A stretch of 10,077 nucleotides of DNA, from assembly GCA_964617665.1 (NCBI GenBank), contig CAZUAH010000511.1, forward strand, positions 1 through 10,077, given 5' to 3'. Positions 1-6,672 of this stretch are shown here, one piece after another. A program made the translations under genes and the position numbers. The notes beneath the pieces were generated by a model. The model saw nothing but the letters and a program-made list of their open reading frames with translations. It was not told the origin of the DNA and did not search any database. This stretch comes from JADHUC01 sp964617665. Its GTDB lineage: Bacteria > Planctomycetota > Planctomycetia > Pirellulales > Pirellulaceae. Every line of letters starts with the position of its first letter. Position 1 is the first letter of the stretch.

Positions 1-4
1 AACC

Positions 5-41
5 CCGGGGCTTCCCTCGCTGACGCTCAGTCCAGCCCCGG
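5..41. repeat. Nested G+C-rich palindrome (REP-like)
   Basis: The arms CCGGGGCT (5-12) and AGCCCCGG (34-41) are perfectly complementary. Inside them lies a second small stem, CTGA (20-23) and TCAG (27-30), around a CGC loop. The left arm also belongs to the self-complementary CCCCGGGG at 3-10. It sits directly upstream of the first gene and outside any coding region I can support. The design resembles extragenic palindromes that are interspersed in planctomycete genomes. That comparison is from memory, and only one copy is visible here. Confidence 0.5.
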
Positions 42-108
42 CCACCCAAACTGACATTGACCGATAGACGGACCACTACAAGCCTATACACGAGGAGGAC
101 AGACACGA

Positions 109-1158
109 ATGATACGAATTGGAATATCGCTGCTCTTGTCGGCAACGCTGCTGCTGACTAGTCGATGTGTTACCGCCACGGAGACACTTCCGCCGGCTCC
201 CGAGGGGTCGTTCAGCGTGGTCGTCATTCCCGATACGCAGGCGTACAAGGGAAGAGGCACAAAGGCCGAGCCGGACAGCGAGGCAGAGGTGACGAACGCG
301 GTCTTCGACGTTTACACCAAGTGGATCGCCGAGAACATCGAGCGCCAACGGATCGCATTCGTAAGCCACGTGGGCGACATCGTGGACAAGAACGTGCCTG
401 ACCAGTGGGAAGTGGCTCGCCGAGCGATGGACCGGCTACACGGTCGAGTGCCCTATGGCATCTCCGTCGGCAATCACGACATGGGCTCCAACGGAGATTC
501 GTCGCTCTTTCAGCGATATTTCCCCGAGTCGCGATTCAAGGGTTTTGCCTGGTATGGGGCGTGCTTCAAAAACGAAGGCCAGGACCGGTCCATATCGGGC
601 AACAACGCGAACAGCTTTCAGCTATTCTCGGCCGAAGGCCTGGACTTCGTGTTCCTGCATCTGGAGTGCAATGCGCCGGACAACGTCCTGGCTTGGGTGG
701 ATCAGGTGCTGGAACGCTACACCGATCGACGGGCACTAGTGACGACGCACATGGGCCTCGGACCTCGAGACAGGCCCCAAGACGGTCGTGACTTCTTCGA
801 TGCACCCAAAGGGCGCATGAGGTGGAAGAAACGCCACGGCGAGCGGGGCAACACGCCGGAGCAGATGTGGCAGAAGTGTCTCTGCGGGCATCAGAACCTG
901 TTCGTCATCTTCTGCGGGGATCAGAGCAGAACACAGGCTCTGCACCAGACGACGCTCGGCGAACACGGCAACCCGACCCACGAAGTCCTGTCGGATTACG
1001 GCTCCGCCGGTTTGCGGGTCTATCGTTTCGTTCCGAAAGAGAATCTGATCCACGTGTACACGTACAACCCCCTTCACGACAAGTTGTGCGAGGGAACGTC
1101 AATCGTTCCTGATCGCAAACAACACCAGTTCACGCTCGAATACGACATGTCGCCATAG
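109..1158 (+). CDS. Exported calcineurin-like metallophosphoesterase
   Basis: Predicted metal-dependent phosphoesterase of the calcineurin-like superfamily, exported by the Sec route; its substrate is unknown. The 349-residue product starts with a signal peptide: a charged MIR followed by a Leu-rich core at about residues 6-17. Family metal-site motifs appear in order: D42-T-Q44 (in the place of the usual DxH), G89-D-I-V-D93, G121-N-H-D124 and T213-H-M-G216. The last family motif, normally GHxH, is not recognisable; the equivalent stretch reads CGDQSR at about residues 271-276. The start is supported by GAGGAGG at 92-98, ten bases before the ATG. The gene converges with the minus-strand cytochrome gene with only 25 bp between the stops. 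The family call is firm. It could equally act as a phosphodiesterase or an acid phosphatase-like enzyme. Confidence 0.86.
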   Translation: MIRIGISLLLSATLLLTSRCVTATETLPPAPEGSFSVVVIPDTQAYKGRGTKAEPDSEAEVTNAVFDVYTKWIAENIERQRIAFVSHVGDIVDKNVPDQWEVARRAMDRLHGRVPYGISVGNHDMGSNGDSSLFQRYFPESRFKGFAWYGACFKNEGQDRSISGNNANSFQLFSAEGLDFVFLHLECNAPDNVLAWVDQVLERYTDRRALVTTHMGLGPRDRPQDGRDFFDAPKGRMRWKKRHGERGNTPEQMWQKCLCGHQNLFVIFCGDQSRTQALHQTTLGEHGNPTHEVLSDYGSAGLRVYRFVPKENLIHVYTYNPLHDKLCEGTSIVPDRKQHQFTLEYDMSP

Positions 1159-1195
1159 ACAAAGGCGACTGCAATGCAGGCTGTCAGAGCGACAG
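1149..1195. terminator. Possible bidirectional terminator hairpins
   Basis: Two short stem-loops sit between the converging stop codons: GTCGCC (1149-1154) with GGCGAC (1164-1169), and CTGTC (1181-1185) with GACAG (1191-1195). The first overlaps the stop region of the metallophosphoesterase and the second overlaps the stop codon of the cytochrome gene. Neither is followed by a U-rich tract on either strand. Intrinsic termination is therefore only a possibility, suggested mainly by the position. Confidence 0.25.
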
Positions 1196-3145
1196 TACGA
1201 ATTCGACCAGGTCGTCGATATTCTGCTCGCTCAAATCGCCTTCGCGAATCCGACGCAAGCCGTGCTTGCCCTCGACCAGCAGGTCTTTGACCGTGAGATA
1301 ACGGCCGTCGTGAAGGTACGGGGCGGTTCTCCAGACTTCGACCAGGGTGGGAGTATCGAATCGGTCCTTGTACTCGTTCCGGCGTCGCGTGCCGACGTTG
1401 TGGGATCGCTGATCGGTGTACAGCGGTGCGGGGTGGCAGCGATGACACGCGATGCGTGCGCTTTGGAATAGCTGCTGCCCTCGCTCGGCTGCTGGACTCG
1501 GGCGGCCGTCGATCAGGTATGGGCTAGGCACGGGCTGGAGCGATGTGAGATAGGCGTCGATGGCAGCCGCTTCGTCCTCGGGGCGTTCGGCGAACAAGAT
1601 GTGCTCCAGGCCCGATCGTACGGCTACCTGCGCTGTTGCGCGGACCCCTTCGGCCATTGCAGGCGGCGTCCCGTGAGACAACAGCATGCTCTTGGTGTTT
1701 TTCGGATTGCCGACGCTGTCATTCATCAGGTCCCAATTCAGAGCATCACCGCGACCATCTGGGTGACAACTGGCGCAGCTCACCCATTTTTGGTAACAGA
1801 TGGTCGCGTCGTGGAACAGTAACTCGCCGCGTCGCTCGGGGGTCAACTGTGGCGAGGGTCCCAAGGCGATGGTGCCGATCGTGTCGCTGACCTCGGCCTC
1901 GGCTGTCGGATCCCTGTAGTATCGGGTCACGTACGCCTTTGACTTACGAGTGGCGGGAGCTTCGATCTCGATATCTACCTCGGCAATGCTGTCACTGAAA
2001 TGCTGGGCGACATAAACCTTCGCCCCAACGGTGGCCAACCCGCGTGGACCTTTCCCAGGGAGGTTGATTCGGTGCCAAAGACTCTCACCCAGGCTCAGAT
2101 AGATGGGCCAGACAGCCATCATCGGCTGCATCGTCCGAAAGGCGAAGTCGCTCAGCAAACCGGCCGTGTCGATCGCACACAACTCGTGCGTTCCAGCAAC
2201 ACTGACGCAGACCCATTTTCCGTCAGCAGTACATGTCACATCCCAAGGGTTACCGTTCCCCATGTCGTACTCGTCCAAACCGATCGTGCTGAGCACTTTC
2301 ATCTTCTGCGTGTCGATGACACTGACGACGTTCACGTTTATCCAGCCGGTGTCGACACGAAAGGGGATCTGCTCGAAGTTGGCCAATAAGTGCGTTACCA
2401 ACGCATGCTTGCCATCGGGCGTCACGCACAGGTTCCGCAAACTGTGAGAACCGTGAGGCAGTTCTAATGCGGTCGTCTCGTGCGTCCGCGCGTCGATGAC
2501 CGTGACACTGGCGGCCACGTCACCGTCGTAAGTCGCATCGGTCCGCGTGTTCGGCAAATGGTTTGCCACCAACACCGATCGACCGTCGCGCGTGACGGCC
2601 GCCGAGATCGGTTCGCGAATGACGGGAACACGCGTCACCTCTTTGCCGGCCGCCAGGTCGATCACCGACACATTGTTGTTGAAGCGATTGCAGACATAGA
2701 GCCGATTGCCGTCCGGGCTGACGGTGGGGCTCATGGCCGTATGCCCAGCCGGGATCGACGCGATCAGTTCGCCCGACGCCGCATCGAGCACTGCTATCGT
2801 ACTCGTGGGTGCCGCGCATGTGACAAACAACTTCGCCTCGTCGGAGGTGAGCGTCAGTCCGGTCGGTTCCGACGGCACGTCCACTCGGCGACTGACAGTG
2901 CCGCCGGGCAAATCGACCCATGCCACCTGGCAAGCCTCCGCGCAAGCCGCGTACAGCGTCTTGCCATCTTCAGATGCGATCAGCGAGGACGGCCCCTGGT
3001 ACTCGCCAAAATCGTCGGCACGGCTCACAAGTGGGACGGCCCAGCCACCGGCAGCCAACGCAACGGCCGATAGGCCAATCGCAAGGAAAGACCTCCCACA
3101 TTGCGGCACACCATGTGCGATATGTAGAAAAACCGCGCGGATCAT
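1184..3145 (-). CDS. Exported YVTN beta-propeller/di-haem cytochrome c peroxidase-like protein
   Basis: Predicted periplasmic c-type oxidoreductase. The 653-residue product opens with a signal peptide (hydrophobic core at about 20-40, likely cleavage after SRA at residue 43). About 370 residues of YVTN-type propeller repeats follow, with motifs such as SPDGNRLYVCN, TPDGKHALV and TADGKWVCVS. The C-terminal part has two haem c sites: CASCH (Cys457 to His461) and CHRCH (Cys567 to His571). Between them and the end lies TPTLVEVWRTAPYLHDGRYL, which matches the distal-ligand region of the MauG/cytochrome c peroxidase family. Such enzymes pass electrons to peroxide or oxidise a protein or organic partner; which of these applies is not visible. 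GGAG at 3155-3158 (read on the minus strand) lies nine bases before the ATG. It follows the isomerase gene by 112 bp on the same strand, so one transcript is plausible. Confidence 0.87.
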   Translation of the reverse strand: MIRAVFLHIAHGVPQCGRSFLAIGLSAVALAAGGWAVPLVSRADDFGEYQGPSSLIASEDGKTLYAACAEACQVAWVDLPGGTVSRRVDVPSEPTGLTLTSDEAKLFVTCAAPTSTIAVLDAASGELIASIPAGHTAMSPTVSPDGNRLYVCNRFNNNVSVIDLAAGKEVTRVPVIREPISAAVTRDGRSVLVANHLPNTRTDATYDGDVAASVTVIDARTHETTALELPHGSHSLRNLCVTPDGKHALVTHLLANFEQIPFRVDTGWINVNVVSVIDTQKMKVLSTIGLDEYDMGNGNPWDVTCTADGKWVCVSVAGTHELCAIDTAGLLSDFAFRTMQPMMAVWPIYLSLGESLWHRINLPGKGPRGLATVGAKVYVAQHFSDSIAEVDIEIEAPATRKSKAYVTRYYRDPTAEAEVSDTIGTIALGPSPQLTPERRGELLFHDATICYQKWVSCASCHPDGRGDALNWDLMNDSVGNPKNTKSMLLSHGTPPAMAEGVRATAQVAVRSGLEHILFAERPEDEAAAIDAYLTSLQPVPSPYLIDGRPSPAAERGQQLFQSARIACHRCHPAPLYTDQRSHNVGTRRRNEYKDRFDTPTLVEVWRTAPYLHDGRYLTVKDLLVEGKHGLRRIREGDLSEQNIDDLVEFVLSL

Positions 3146-3257
3146 GCAGGACTACTCCGATTACCGTCTATCCACAAACATTGAGACATGAAGAACACTT
3201 TGAGTGTATCCACACGACGGAGATTGGGGAAGTCGAAAGCGGCCACACGCCACGTCT

Positions 3258-4214
3258 CTACAGGCCAAATGCCTCCTGCATTTGCTGGCGTACCTGGGTC
3301 AGGCGTTCGAGGTCGCCGCCACCCACTTCGGCTGTGGCCCAGCCCGCGAAGCCTATCTCGTCCAGCGCCTTCCGTACCTGGTCCCATGGAAGATCGCCTT
3401 CGCCAATGTCGGTGAACTTGTCTTCTGGGCGGCTGAAACCCTTGACATCCAGTTTCACACATCGTCGACCGAACGCGCGGATCCAGTCGCCCGGCTGGCC
3501 GTATTTCCAGTGGTTGCCGATGTCGTAGTACATTCCCACCCAGGGGCTGTTGAAGCTGTCGACAAACTTGACGAACGGTTCGGCGGTTTGCTCGGGCGGA
3601 GCGTCGTGGTCGTACTGCATGCGGTTCCAGACGTTTTCGATCAGAATCGGCTGGCCAAGCGATGCCGCCAGTGGAATCAGACTGCGGATCTCTTGTCGGC
3701 AGCGTTCCTCGATCTCGTCGGCCGGGCCGTCGTCTCCCTTGCCCACAACTACCAAAACGCCGTTGCCGCCCGCTGCGTGCGATACACGAATGCAGTGTTC
3801 GATGTTGGCTCGGCCTTTGGCACGCTCGTCGTCGTCGGGACTGGTCAGACGCTGCTGCCAGTGCGCGTGATTGATGGCGTTGTGGACAAACACACCTGAC
3901 TGGCGGACAGCCTCGCGCGCCTGCTCCGGCGTGTATTCGGCAGCCTGATCCAGATCCACGCCATCGAACCCCGCCTCGCCGGCAAGGCATAACCGATCGG
4001 CCAACGACAGTGCTTTGCCATCAGCCTTGCGCGTTATCATCCCCAGCTTGCACGAAAGCAGAATACGTTTGCCTTCCCGAGGTCGGACAATGGATGTTGT
4101 TTCGGCTTCCGCACCTCGAGCGGCGTCCGTAGCGATTGCAGCCGCTCCCGCAACCGATGCAGCACCAGTGGCCAAGAATCCGCGACGAGTGAAGGATGGG
4201 TGTTTGTCGGTCAT
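3258..4214 (-). CDS. Tat-exported sugar phosphate isomerase/epimerase-like TIM-barrel protein
   Basis: Predicted isomerase or epimerase of the xylose-isomerase-like TIM-barrel superfamily, which also includes hydroxypyruvate isomerase and AP endonuclease 2-type folds. The 318-residue product begins with a twin-arginine signal, TRRGFLA at residues 9-15, followed by an Ala/Gly-rich segment, so it should be exported folded. Likely metal ligands are Glu193 in LIENVW, Asp231 and His235 in YYDIGNH, and Glu296 in TAEVGGGD. The substrate cannot be read from the sequence. I chose the ATG at 4214 because AAAGGA lies nine bases upstream and because it puts the twin-arginine motif at the N terminus. An ATG at 4232 is the alternative. 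The open frame continues upstream to 4580, but it then translates a palindromic repeat and an N gap, which is not credible protein. Confidence 0.85.
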   Translation of the reverse strand: MTDKHPSFTRRGFLATGAASVAGAAAIATDAARGAEAETTSIVRPREGKRILLSCKLGMITRKADGKALSLADRLCLAGEAGFDGVDLDQAAEYTPEQAREAVRQSGVFVHNAINHAHWQQRLTSPDDDERAKGRANIEHCIRVSHAAGGNGVLVVVGKGDDGPADEIEERCRQEIRSLIPLAASLGQPILIENVWNRMQYDHDAPPEQTAEPFVKFVDSFNSPWVGMYYDIGNHWKYGQPGDWIRAFGRRCVKLDVKGFSRPEDKFTDIGEGDLPWDQVRKALDEIGFAGWATAEVGGGDLERLTQVRQQMQEAFGL

Positions 4215-4223
4215 CTGATTTGT

Positions 4224-4229
4224 TCCTTT
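4224..4229 (-). promoter_or_regulatory. Ribosome binding site deciding the isomerase start
   Basis: On the minus strand AAAGGA lies nine bases before the ATG at 4214. The alternative ATG at 4232 overlaps the region just upstream of this site and would place it inside the coding sequence. This favours the shorter protein beginning MTDKHP. Confidence 0.6.
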
Positions 4230-4361
4230 CATTTCAGTCGATCTCTCGAATCCCAAATCGAAGAGTGCATTTCCGTTAGAATAACACACCGCCGCCGAGA
4301 TTGTTATCATGTACTCGGGCTGCCTGGGAATCCGAGACGCGAGAATCCAGAGTTGTCGGGA

Positions 4362-4425
4362 GGGCGAGGCTCCTGCCGAGCCGCGCGCAGGCGGCAGAAA
4401 GAGCGGCTCAGCAGGAGCTTCGCCC
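4362..4425. repeat. Imperfect 21-bp inverted repeat (REP-like)
   Basis: The left arm (4362-4382, beginning GGGCGAGGCTCCTGC) and right arm (4405-4425, ending AGGAGCTTCGCCC) match as inverted repeats at 19 of 21 positions. A 22-base spacer separates them. In RNA each strand could rescue one of the two mismatches as a G-U pair. Translated on either strand it yields peptides of the GEAPAEP and GSAGASP type. I recall such peptides as a frequent artefact of interspersed palindromes in planctomycete and verrucomicrobial annotations, but no second copy is visible here. The right arm ends exactly at the N gap. Confidence 0.8.
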
Positions 4426-4435
4426 NNNNNNNNNN
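4426..4435. other. Assembly gap (10 N)
   Basis: Ten consecutive N mark a join of unknown true length. The left flank is the end of a palindromic repeat arm and the right flank is a G-rich tract. Both are typical places for assembly to break, so distances across this point are not reliable. Confidence 0.97.
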
Positions 4436-4471
4436 GGGGGGGGTGGCGGGGGGCGGGCCGGGGCGCGGGGG
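4436..4471 (+). other. G-quadruplex-type G-tract cluster
   Basis: Five runs of G (8, 6, 3, 4 and 5 bases) are separated by loops of four, one, two and three bases. This exceeds the usual G3+N1-7 rule for a potential G-quadruplex on the plus strand. It lies immediately after the N gap, so the exact run lengths may be sequencing or assembly error. Confidence 0.5.
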
Positions 4472-4565
4472 TCTTAATGCGGGGCTCCGCTGGTGGGGCG
4501 CCCCCCCAATTCCCAGATGGCCCGTGTATCTTTGCAGGACGGTTTCTCAACACCACCAGAAGCAT

Positions 4566-4570
4566 GAGGA
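4566..4570 (+). promoter_or_regulatory. Ribosome binding site deciding the esterase start
   Basis: GAGGA lies eight bases before the ATG at 4579. The upstream in-frame ATG at 4564 overlaps this element and has only a weak AGAAG before it. The site therefore supports the start at 4579, which gives a clean signal peptide. Confidence 0.55.
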
Positions 4571-4578
4571 TCATCGTC

Positions 4579-5703
4579 ATGAGAACTCACGCACGCTTTC
4601 TTCGAGTTGTTGTAAGTAGTATCCTCCTAACTCTCGCGTTTGGGTCCGCCTTGCCAGCGGCCGAAGCGCCGGACCGGCTTGACCGAAACAACTTGCTGCA
4701 GTATCGCGATGCAGGTGGCGAGGTGCGGCCAGTGAAGACGCCAGAGGACTGGGAGAAACGCCGCGCGGAGATTCTACGCGGCATGCAAGCGGTCATGGGC
4801 CGGCTTCCAGGAGACGACCGGCGCGTGCCGCTGGATGTGAAGGTAGATGAAGAGGCCGATGCGGAAACCTATGTGCGGCGGCTTATCACGTACCAGTCCG
4901 AGCCAAAATCGCGCACGCCTGCGTATCTGTGCATTCCCAAGGACGTGCTGGCAGGCAAGCGTACGGCACCGGCTGTGTTGTGCCTGCACCCCACGGATAA
5001 CAAGGTTGGGCATAAGGTGGTGCTAGGATTGGGCGGCCGCGCCGGGCGCCAGTATGCGGCGGAACTGGCCGAACGCGGCTATGTGACCCTGTCGCCTTCG
5101 TACCCCCACCTGGCCAACTACTGGCCGGACCTCGAAGGCCCCGGCTACGCGAGCGGGACGATGAAGGCCATCTATGACAACACCCGTGGGCTCGATTTGC
5201 TCGAAAGTATGCCGCAGGTGGACGACTCGCGCGGTTTCGGCGCCATCGGTCATTCACTGGGCGGTCATAATGCCATCTACACCGCCGTGTTCGACTCGCG
5301 GATCACGGTTCTGGCCAGCAGTTGTGGGTTCGATTCCTATTTGCATTACTACGACGGTGCGGATCGAGTTTGGCACTTTGGCAAAGGCTGGTGCCAGACG
5401 CGATACATGCCGCGATTGGCCTACTATCGCGGCAGGCTGGAGGAGATTCCCTATGACTTCCACGAGTTGCTTGGCGCCCTGGCTCCGCGCCCGTTTTTCG
5501 TGAACGCGCCGCTGCACGATGGCAACTTCCGCTGGAAGAGCGTAGACGAATGCGCGATCGCGGCAAACCCTGCCTACGAATTGCTTGGTGGCGAAGGCAA
5601 ACTGATCATCAAACACCCGGACTGCGACCACAACTTCCCTGATGAACTCCGCGAAGAGGCTTACAAGGTCATCGATTCAGTTCTGCGGCCGAAGGCGAAA
5701 TGA
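4579..5703 (+). CDS. Exported alpha/beta hydrolase (acetyl xylan esterase/dienelactone hydrolase-like)
   Basis: Predicted secreted serine esterase of the alpha/beta hydrolase fold. The 374-residue product has a signal peptide: basic MRTHARFLR, a hydrophobic core at about 10-24, and a cleavage-like ALPAAEA. The nucleophile elbow is GHSLGG with Ser226. The probable acid is Asp314 in LHDGNF and the probable base is His351 in DCDHNFP, so the triad is complete and in order. The first third (from about residue 30 to 110) resembles the N-terminal arm of planctomycete acetyl xylan esterase-like hydrolases that act on acylated polysaccharides, although the substrate is not shown. The in-frame extension back to 4309 runs through repeat and N and is rejected. 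Divergent from the isomerase gene; the DUF488 remnant starts 21 bp downstream. Confidence 0.83.
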   Translation: MRTHARFLRVVVSSILLTLAFGSALPAAEAPDRLDRNNLLQYRDAGGEVRPVKTPEDWEKRRAEILRGMQAVMGRLPGDDRRVPLDVKVDEEADAETYVRRLITYQSEPKSRTPAYLCIPKDVLAGKRTAPAVLCLHPTDNKVGHKVVLGLGGRAGRQYAAELAERGYVTLSPSYPHLANYWPDLEGPGYASGTMKAIYDNTRGLDLLESMPQVDDSRGFGAIGHSLGGHNAIYTAVFDSRITVLASSCGFDSYLHYYDGADRVWHFGKGWCQTRYMPRLAYYRGRLEEIPYDFHELLGALAPRPFFVNAPLHDGNFRWKSVDECAIAANPAYELLGGEGKLIIKHPDCDHNFPDELREEAYKVIDSVLRPKAK

Positions 5704-5724
5704 TCCGGAAGGAGTTTCTCTCGC

Positions 5725-5892
5725 ATGCCTGAGCGGACTCCAGCGAACAAGCAGCGCATTTTCACGATCGGCCACTCGAACCACAACGAGCAGACGCGAC
5801 CGGCTCGGAAACAAATCCAAAGTCGCGCCTTACCTATCAGGCTCCCGACCGGCCCACGAGGCTTGGTTATGCGTCCGGTTCGTGTAGAATAG
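5725..5892 (+). pseudogene. Truncated DUF488 gene (N-terminal remnant)
   Basis: A 55-codon reading frame starts at an ATG preceded by AAGGAG (ten-base spacing). It reads MPERTPANKQRIFTIGHSNH and then a further sequence of no recognisable character. DUF488 proteins characteristically begin with a strand ending in TIGHS followed by N or T. Here the match stops after about residue 23, and what follows (TRPARKQIQSRALP onward) is Arg/Pro-rich and unlike the family. I looked in the other two forward frames after the break and saw no continuation. A normal DUF488 protein is well over 100 residues, so this looks like a deletion or replacement that kept the start, the ribosome binding site and the first strand. 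The short product may still be translated. Confidence 0.55.
5863..5890 (+). promoter_or_regulatory. Candidate promoter for the toxin-antitoxin operon
   Basis: TTGGTT (5863-5868) and TAGAAT (5885-5890) are spaced by 16 bases and lie about 90 bases before the antitoxin start. The -10 box matches the consensus at five of six positions. It lies inside the end of the DUF488 remnant, consistent with that frame no longer being under selection. Confidence 0.35.
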
Positions 5893-5965
5893 AGGTATCA
5901 GAACACAACCTGAACGATGCCTTTCCGCCTTCCTGGTCGCTCTGGTTGTCCCGCGGGTTCTCTCC

Positions 5966-5971
5966 GAGGAG
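5966..5971 (+). promoter_or_regulatory. Ribosome binding site deciding the antitoxin start
   Basis: GAGGAG lies seven bases before the ATG at 5979. An upstream in-frame ATG at 5946 would place this strong site inside the gene, so the shorter start is preferred. Confidence 0.65.
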
Positions 5972-5978
5972 TGTTCGC

Positions 5979-6290
5979 ATGTCGGTGCAAATCGAGTACA
6001 AGTATTTGGAGCTGCGTCCGCGTTCCAACTACAGACAACTCTGGGTCAAAGGCCGCCATATGCGGGCAGAGGTGCTCTATCGGTGCACTGTTGGCCGAGA
6101 ACCGCAGACTCCCGAACAGGTTGCTCGGGAATACGACTTGCCGGTCGAAGCGGTCCAGGAAGCGAGCGATTACTGCATTCGGAACAAGCACATCTTAGAT
6201 GCAGAGCGAGCTCAAGAGGACGCCAGTATTCAGGCCAGAGGCTTCAACGGCTATCCTTACGCACCCACCGATCGTAAGCCTGAAGAATGA
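5979..6290 (+). CDS. DUF433 family antitoxin (predicted)
   Basis: Predicted antitoxin of the DUF433 (COG2442) type, a small winged-helix-like protein expected to bind its toxin and the operon promoter. The 103-residue product begins MSVQIEYKYLELRPR. The region at about 18-65 (QLWVKGRHMRAEVLYRC, then TPEQVAREYDLPVEAVQEAS) follows the family pattern: a short strand, a helix carrying the (K/G)-x-R motif, and a helix-turn-helix-like segment in which an organism-like 'EYDL' precedes the last helix. An acidic, Gln-rich tail follows. Its stop overlaps the start of the next gene as ATGA, which is characteristic of translationally coupled antitoxin-toxin pairs. Assignment rests on the pattern and the partner; sequence identity to known members cannot be measured here. 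Confidence 0.75.
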   Translation: MSVQIEYKYLELRPRSNYRQLWVKGRHMRAEVLYRCTVGREPQTPEQVAREYDLPVEAVQEASDYCIRNKHILDAERAQEDASIQARGFNGYPYAPTDRKPEE

Positions 6291-6649
6291 ACCTCTACCT
6301 CGACGACGACAGCGTCAAGGCTCATCTGGTTGCCTTGCTCCGCCGAGCAGGGCACGATGTGCAGATCCCGTCGGAAACCGGCAAGTCCGGTTCGTCGGAC
6401 GCCCGCCACCTGGAGCACGCCGCGCAACAGGGACTCGTCATTCTGACCCGCAATTATGCCGATTTCCTGGAATTGCACGATGTCGTGCAAGCGACGGGTG
6501 GACGGCATCTTTGCGTTATCGTCGTCCGCTTTGACAATGACCCAACCCGCGATCTGACAGACCGCGGCATCGTCACTGCAATCGGGAGACTCGAAGCCTC
6601 GGGAGTTCCAATCGCCAACGAGCTTCACACCCTGAACCACTGGCGGTAG
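6287..6649 (+). CDS. DUF5615 PIN-like toxin (predicted ribonuclease)
   Basis: Predicted toxin of the DUF5615 (COG4634) family, a compact PIN-like nuclease that is the usual partner of DUF433 antitoxins. The 120-residue product starts MNLYLDDDSVKAHLVALLRR. Its early acidic cluster D5-D6-D7 corresponds to the first catalytic aspartate of the fold. AGHDVQIP and the helix SSDARHLEHA follow, then LVILTRNYADFLELH, whose Asp in NYADF is the later conserved acidic position. The length is typical for the family. The start overlaps the antitoxin stop by four bases. If active it would cleave RNA and slow growth when the antitoxin is lost; this is inferred from the family. recQ starts 23 bp downstream on the same strand. 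Confidence 0.8.
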   Translation: MNLYLDDDSVKAHLVALLRRAGHDVQIPSETGKSGSSDARHLEHAAQQGLVILTRNYADFLELHDVVQATGGRHLCVIVVRFDNDPTRDLTDRGIVTAIGRLEASGVPIANELHTLNHWR

Positions 6650-6672
6650 TTGGGCTGTGGAGAAGAACTCTG

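Larger units (their letters stand above)
4215..4578. other. Divergent intergenic spacer with repeat, gap and G-rich tract
   Basis: This 364-bp stretch separates the leftward isomerase gene from the rightward esterase gene. It must hold both promoters, but I could not identify either convincingly. It contains an imperfect palindrome (4362-4425), ten undetermined bases (4426-4435), a run of G tracts (4436-4471) and a perfect GGGGCGCCCC (4495-4504). Long open frames cross it on both strands, but they encode low-complexity Gly/Ala/Pro/Glu/Ser sequence produced by the repeat and should not be annotated as protein. Confidence 0.75.

Noticed and set aside
57..90. TTGACC and TATACA as a promoter for the metallophosphoesterase
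   Set aside because: The spacing is 22 bases, and a start of transcription after TATACA would remove the ribosome binding site.
3195..3207. ACACT/AGTGT hairpin between the isomerase and cytochrome genes as a terminator or riboswitch
   Set aside because: Five base pairs with a three-base loop and no tract; well within what chance produces.
3204..3899. 231-codon open frame on the plus strand
   Set aside because: Antisense shadow of the isomerase gene, no ribosome binding site and no recognisable domain.
3142..3990. 282-codon open frame on the minus strand
   Set aside because: Arg/Gly-rich shadow of the isomerase gene in another frame, with no family features.
4277..4282. TAGAAT as a -10 box toward the esterase
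   Set aside because: No acceptable -35 element at 16-18 bases, and almost 300 bases plus a gap separate it from the gene.
4309..4578. N-terminal extension of the esterase back to an ATG at 4309
   Set aside because: It reads through the palindrome, the N gap and the G tracts. The ATG at 4579 has a ribosome binding site and starts a signal peptide.
4215..4580. N-terminal extension of the isomerase on the minus strand to 4580
   Set aside because: Same repeat and gap in translation; it would bury the twin-arginine signal more than one hundred residues inside the protein.
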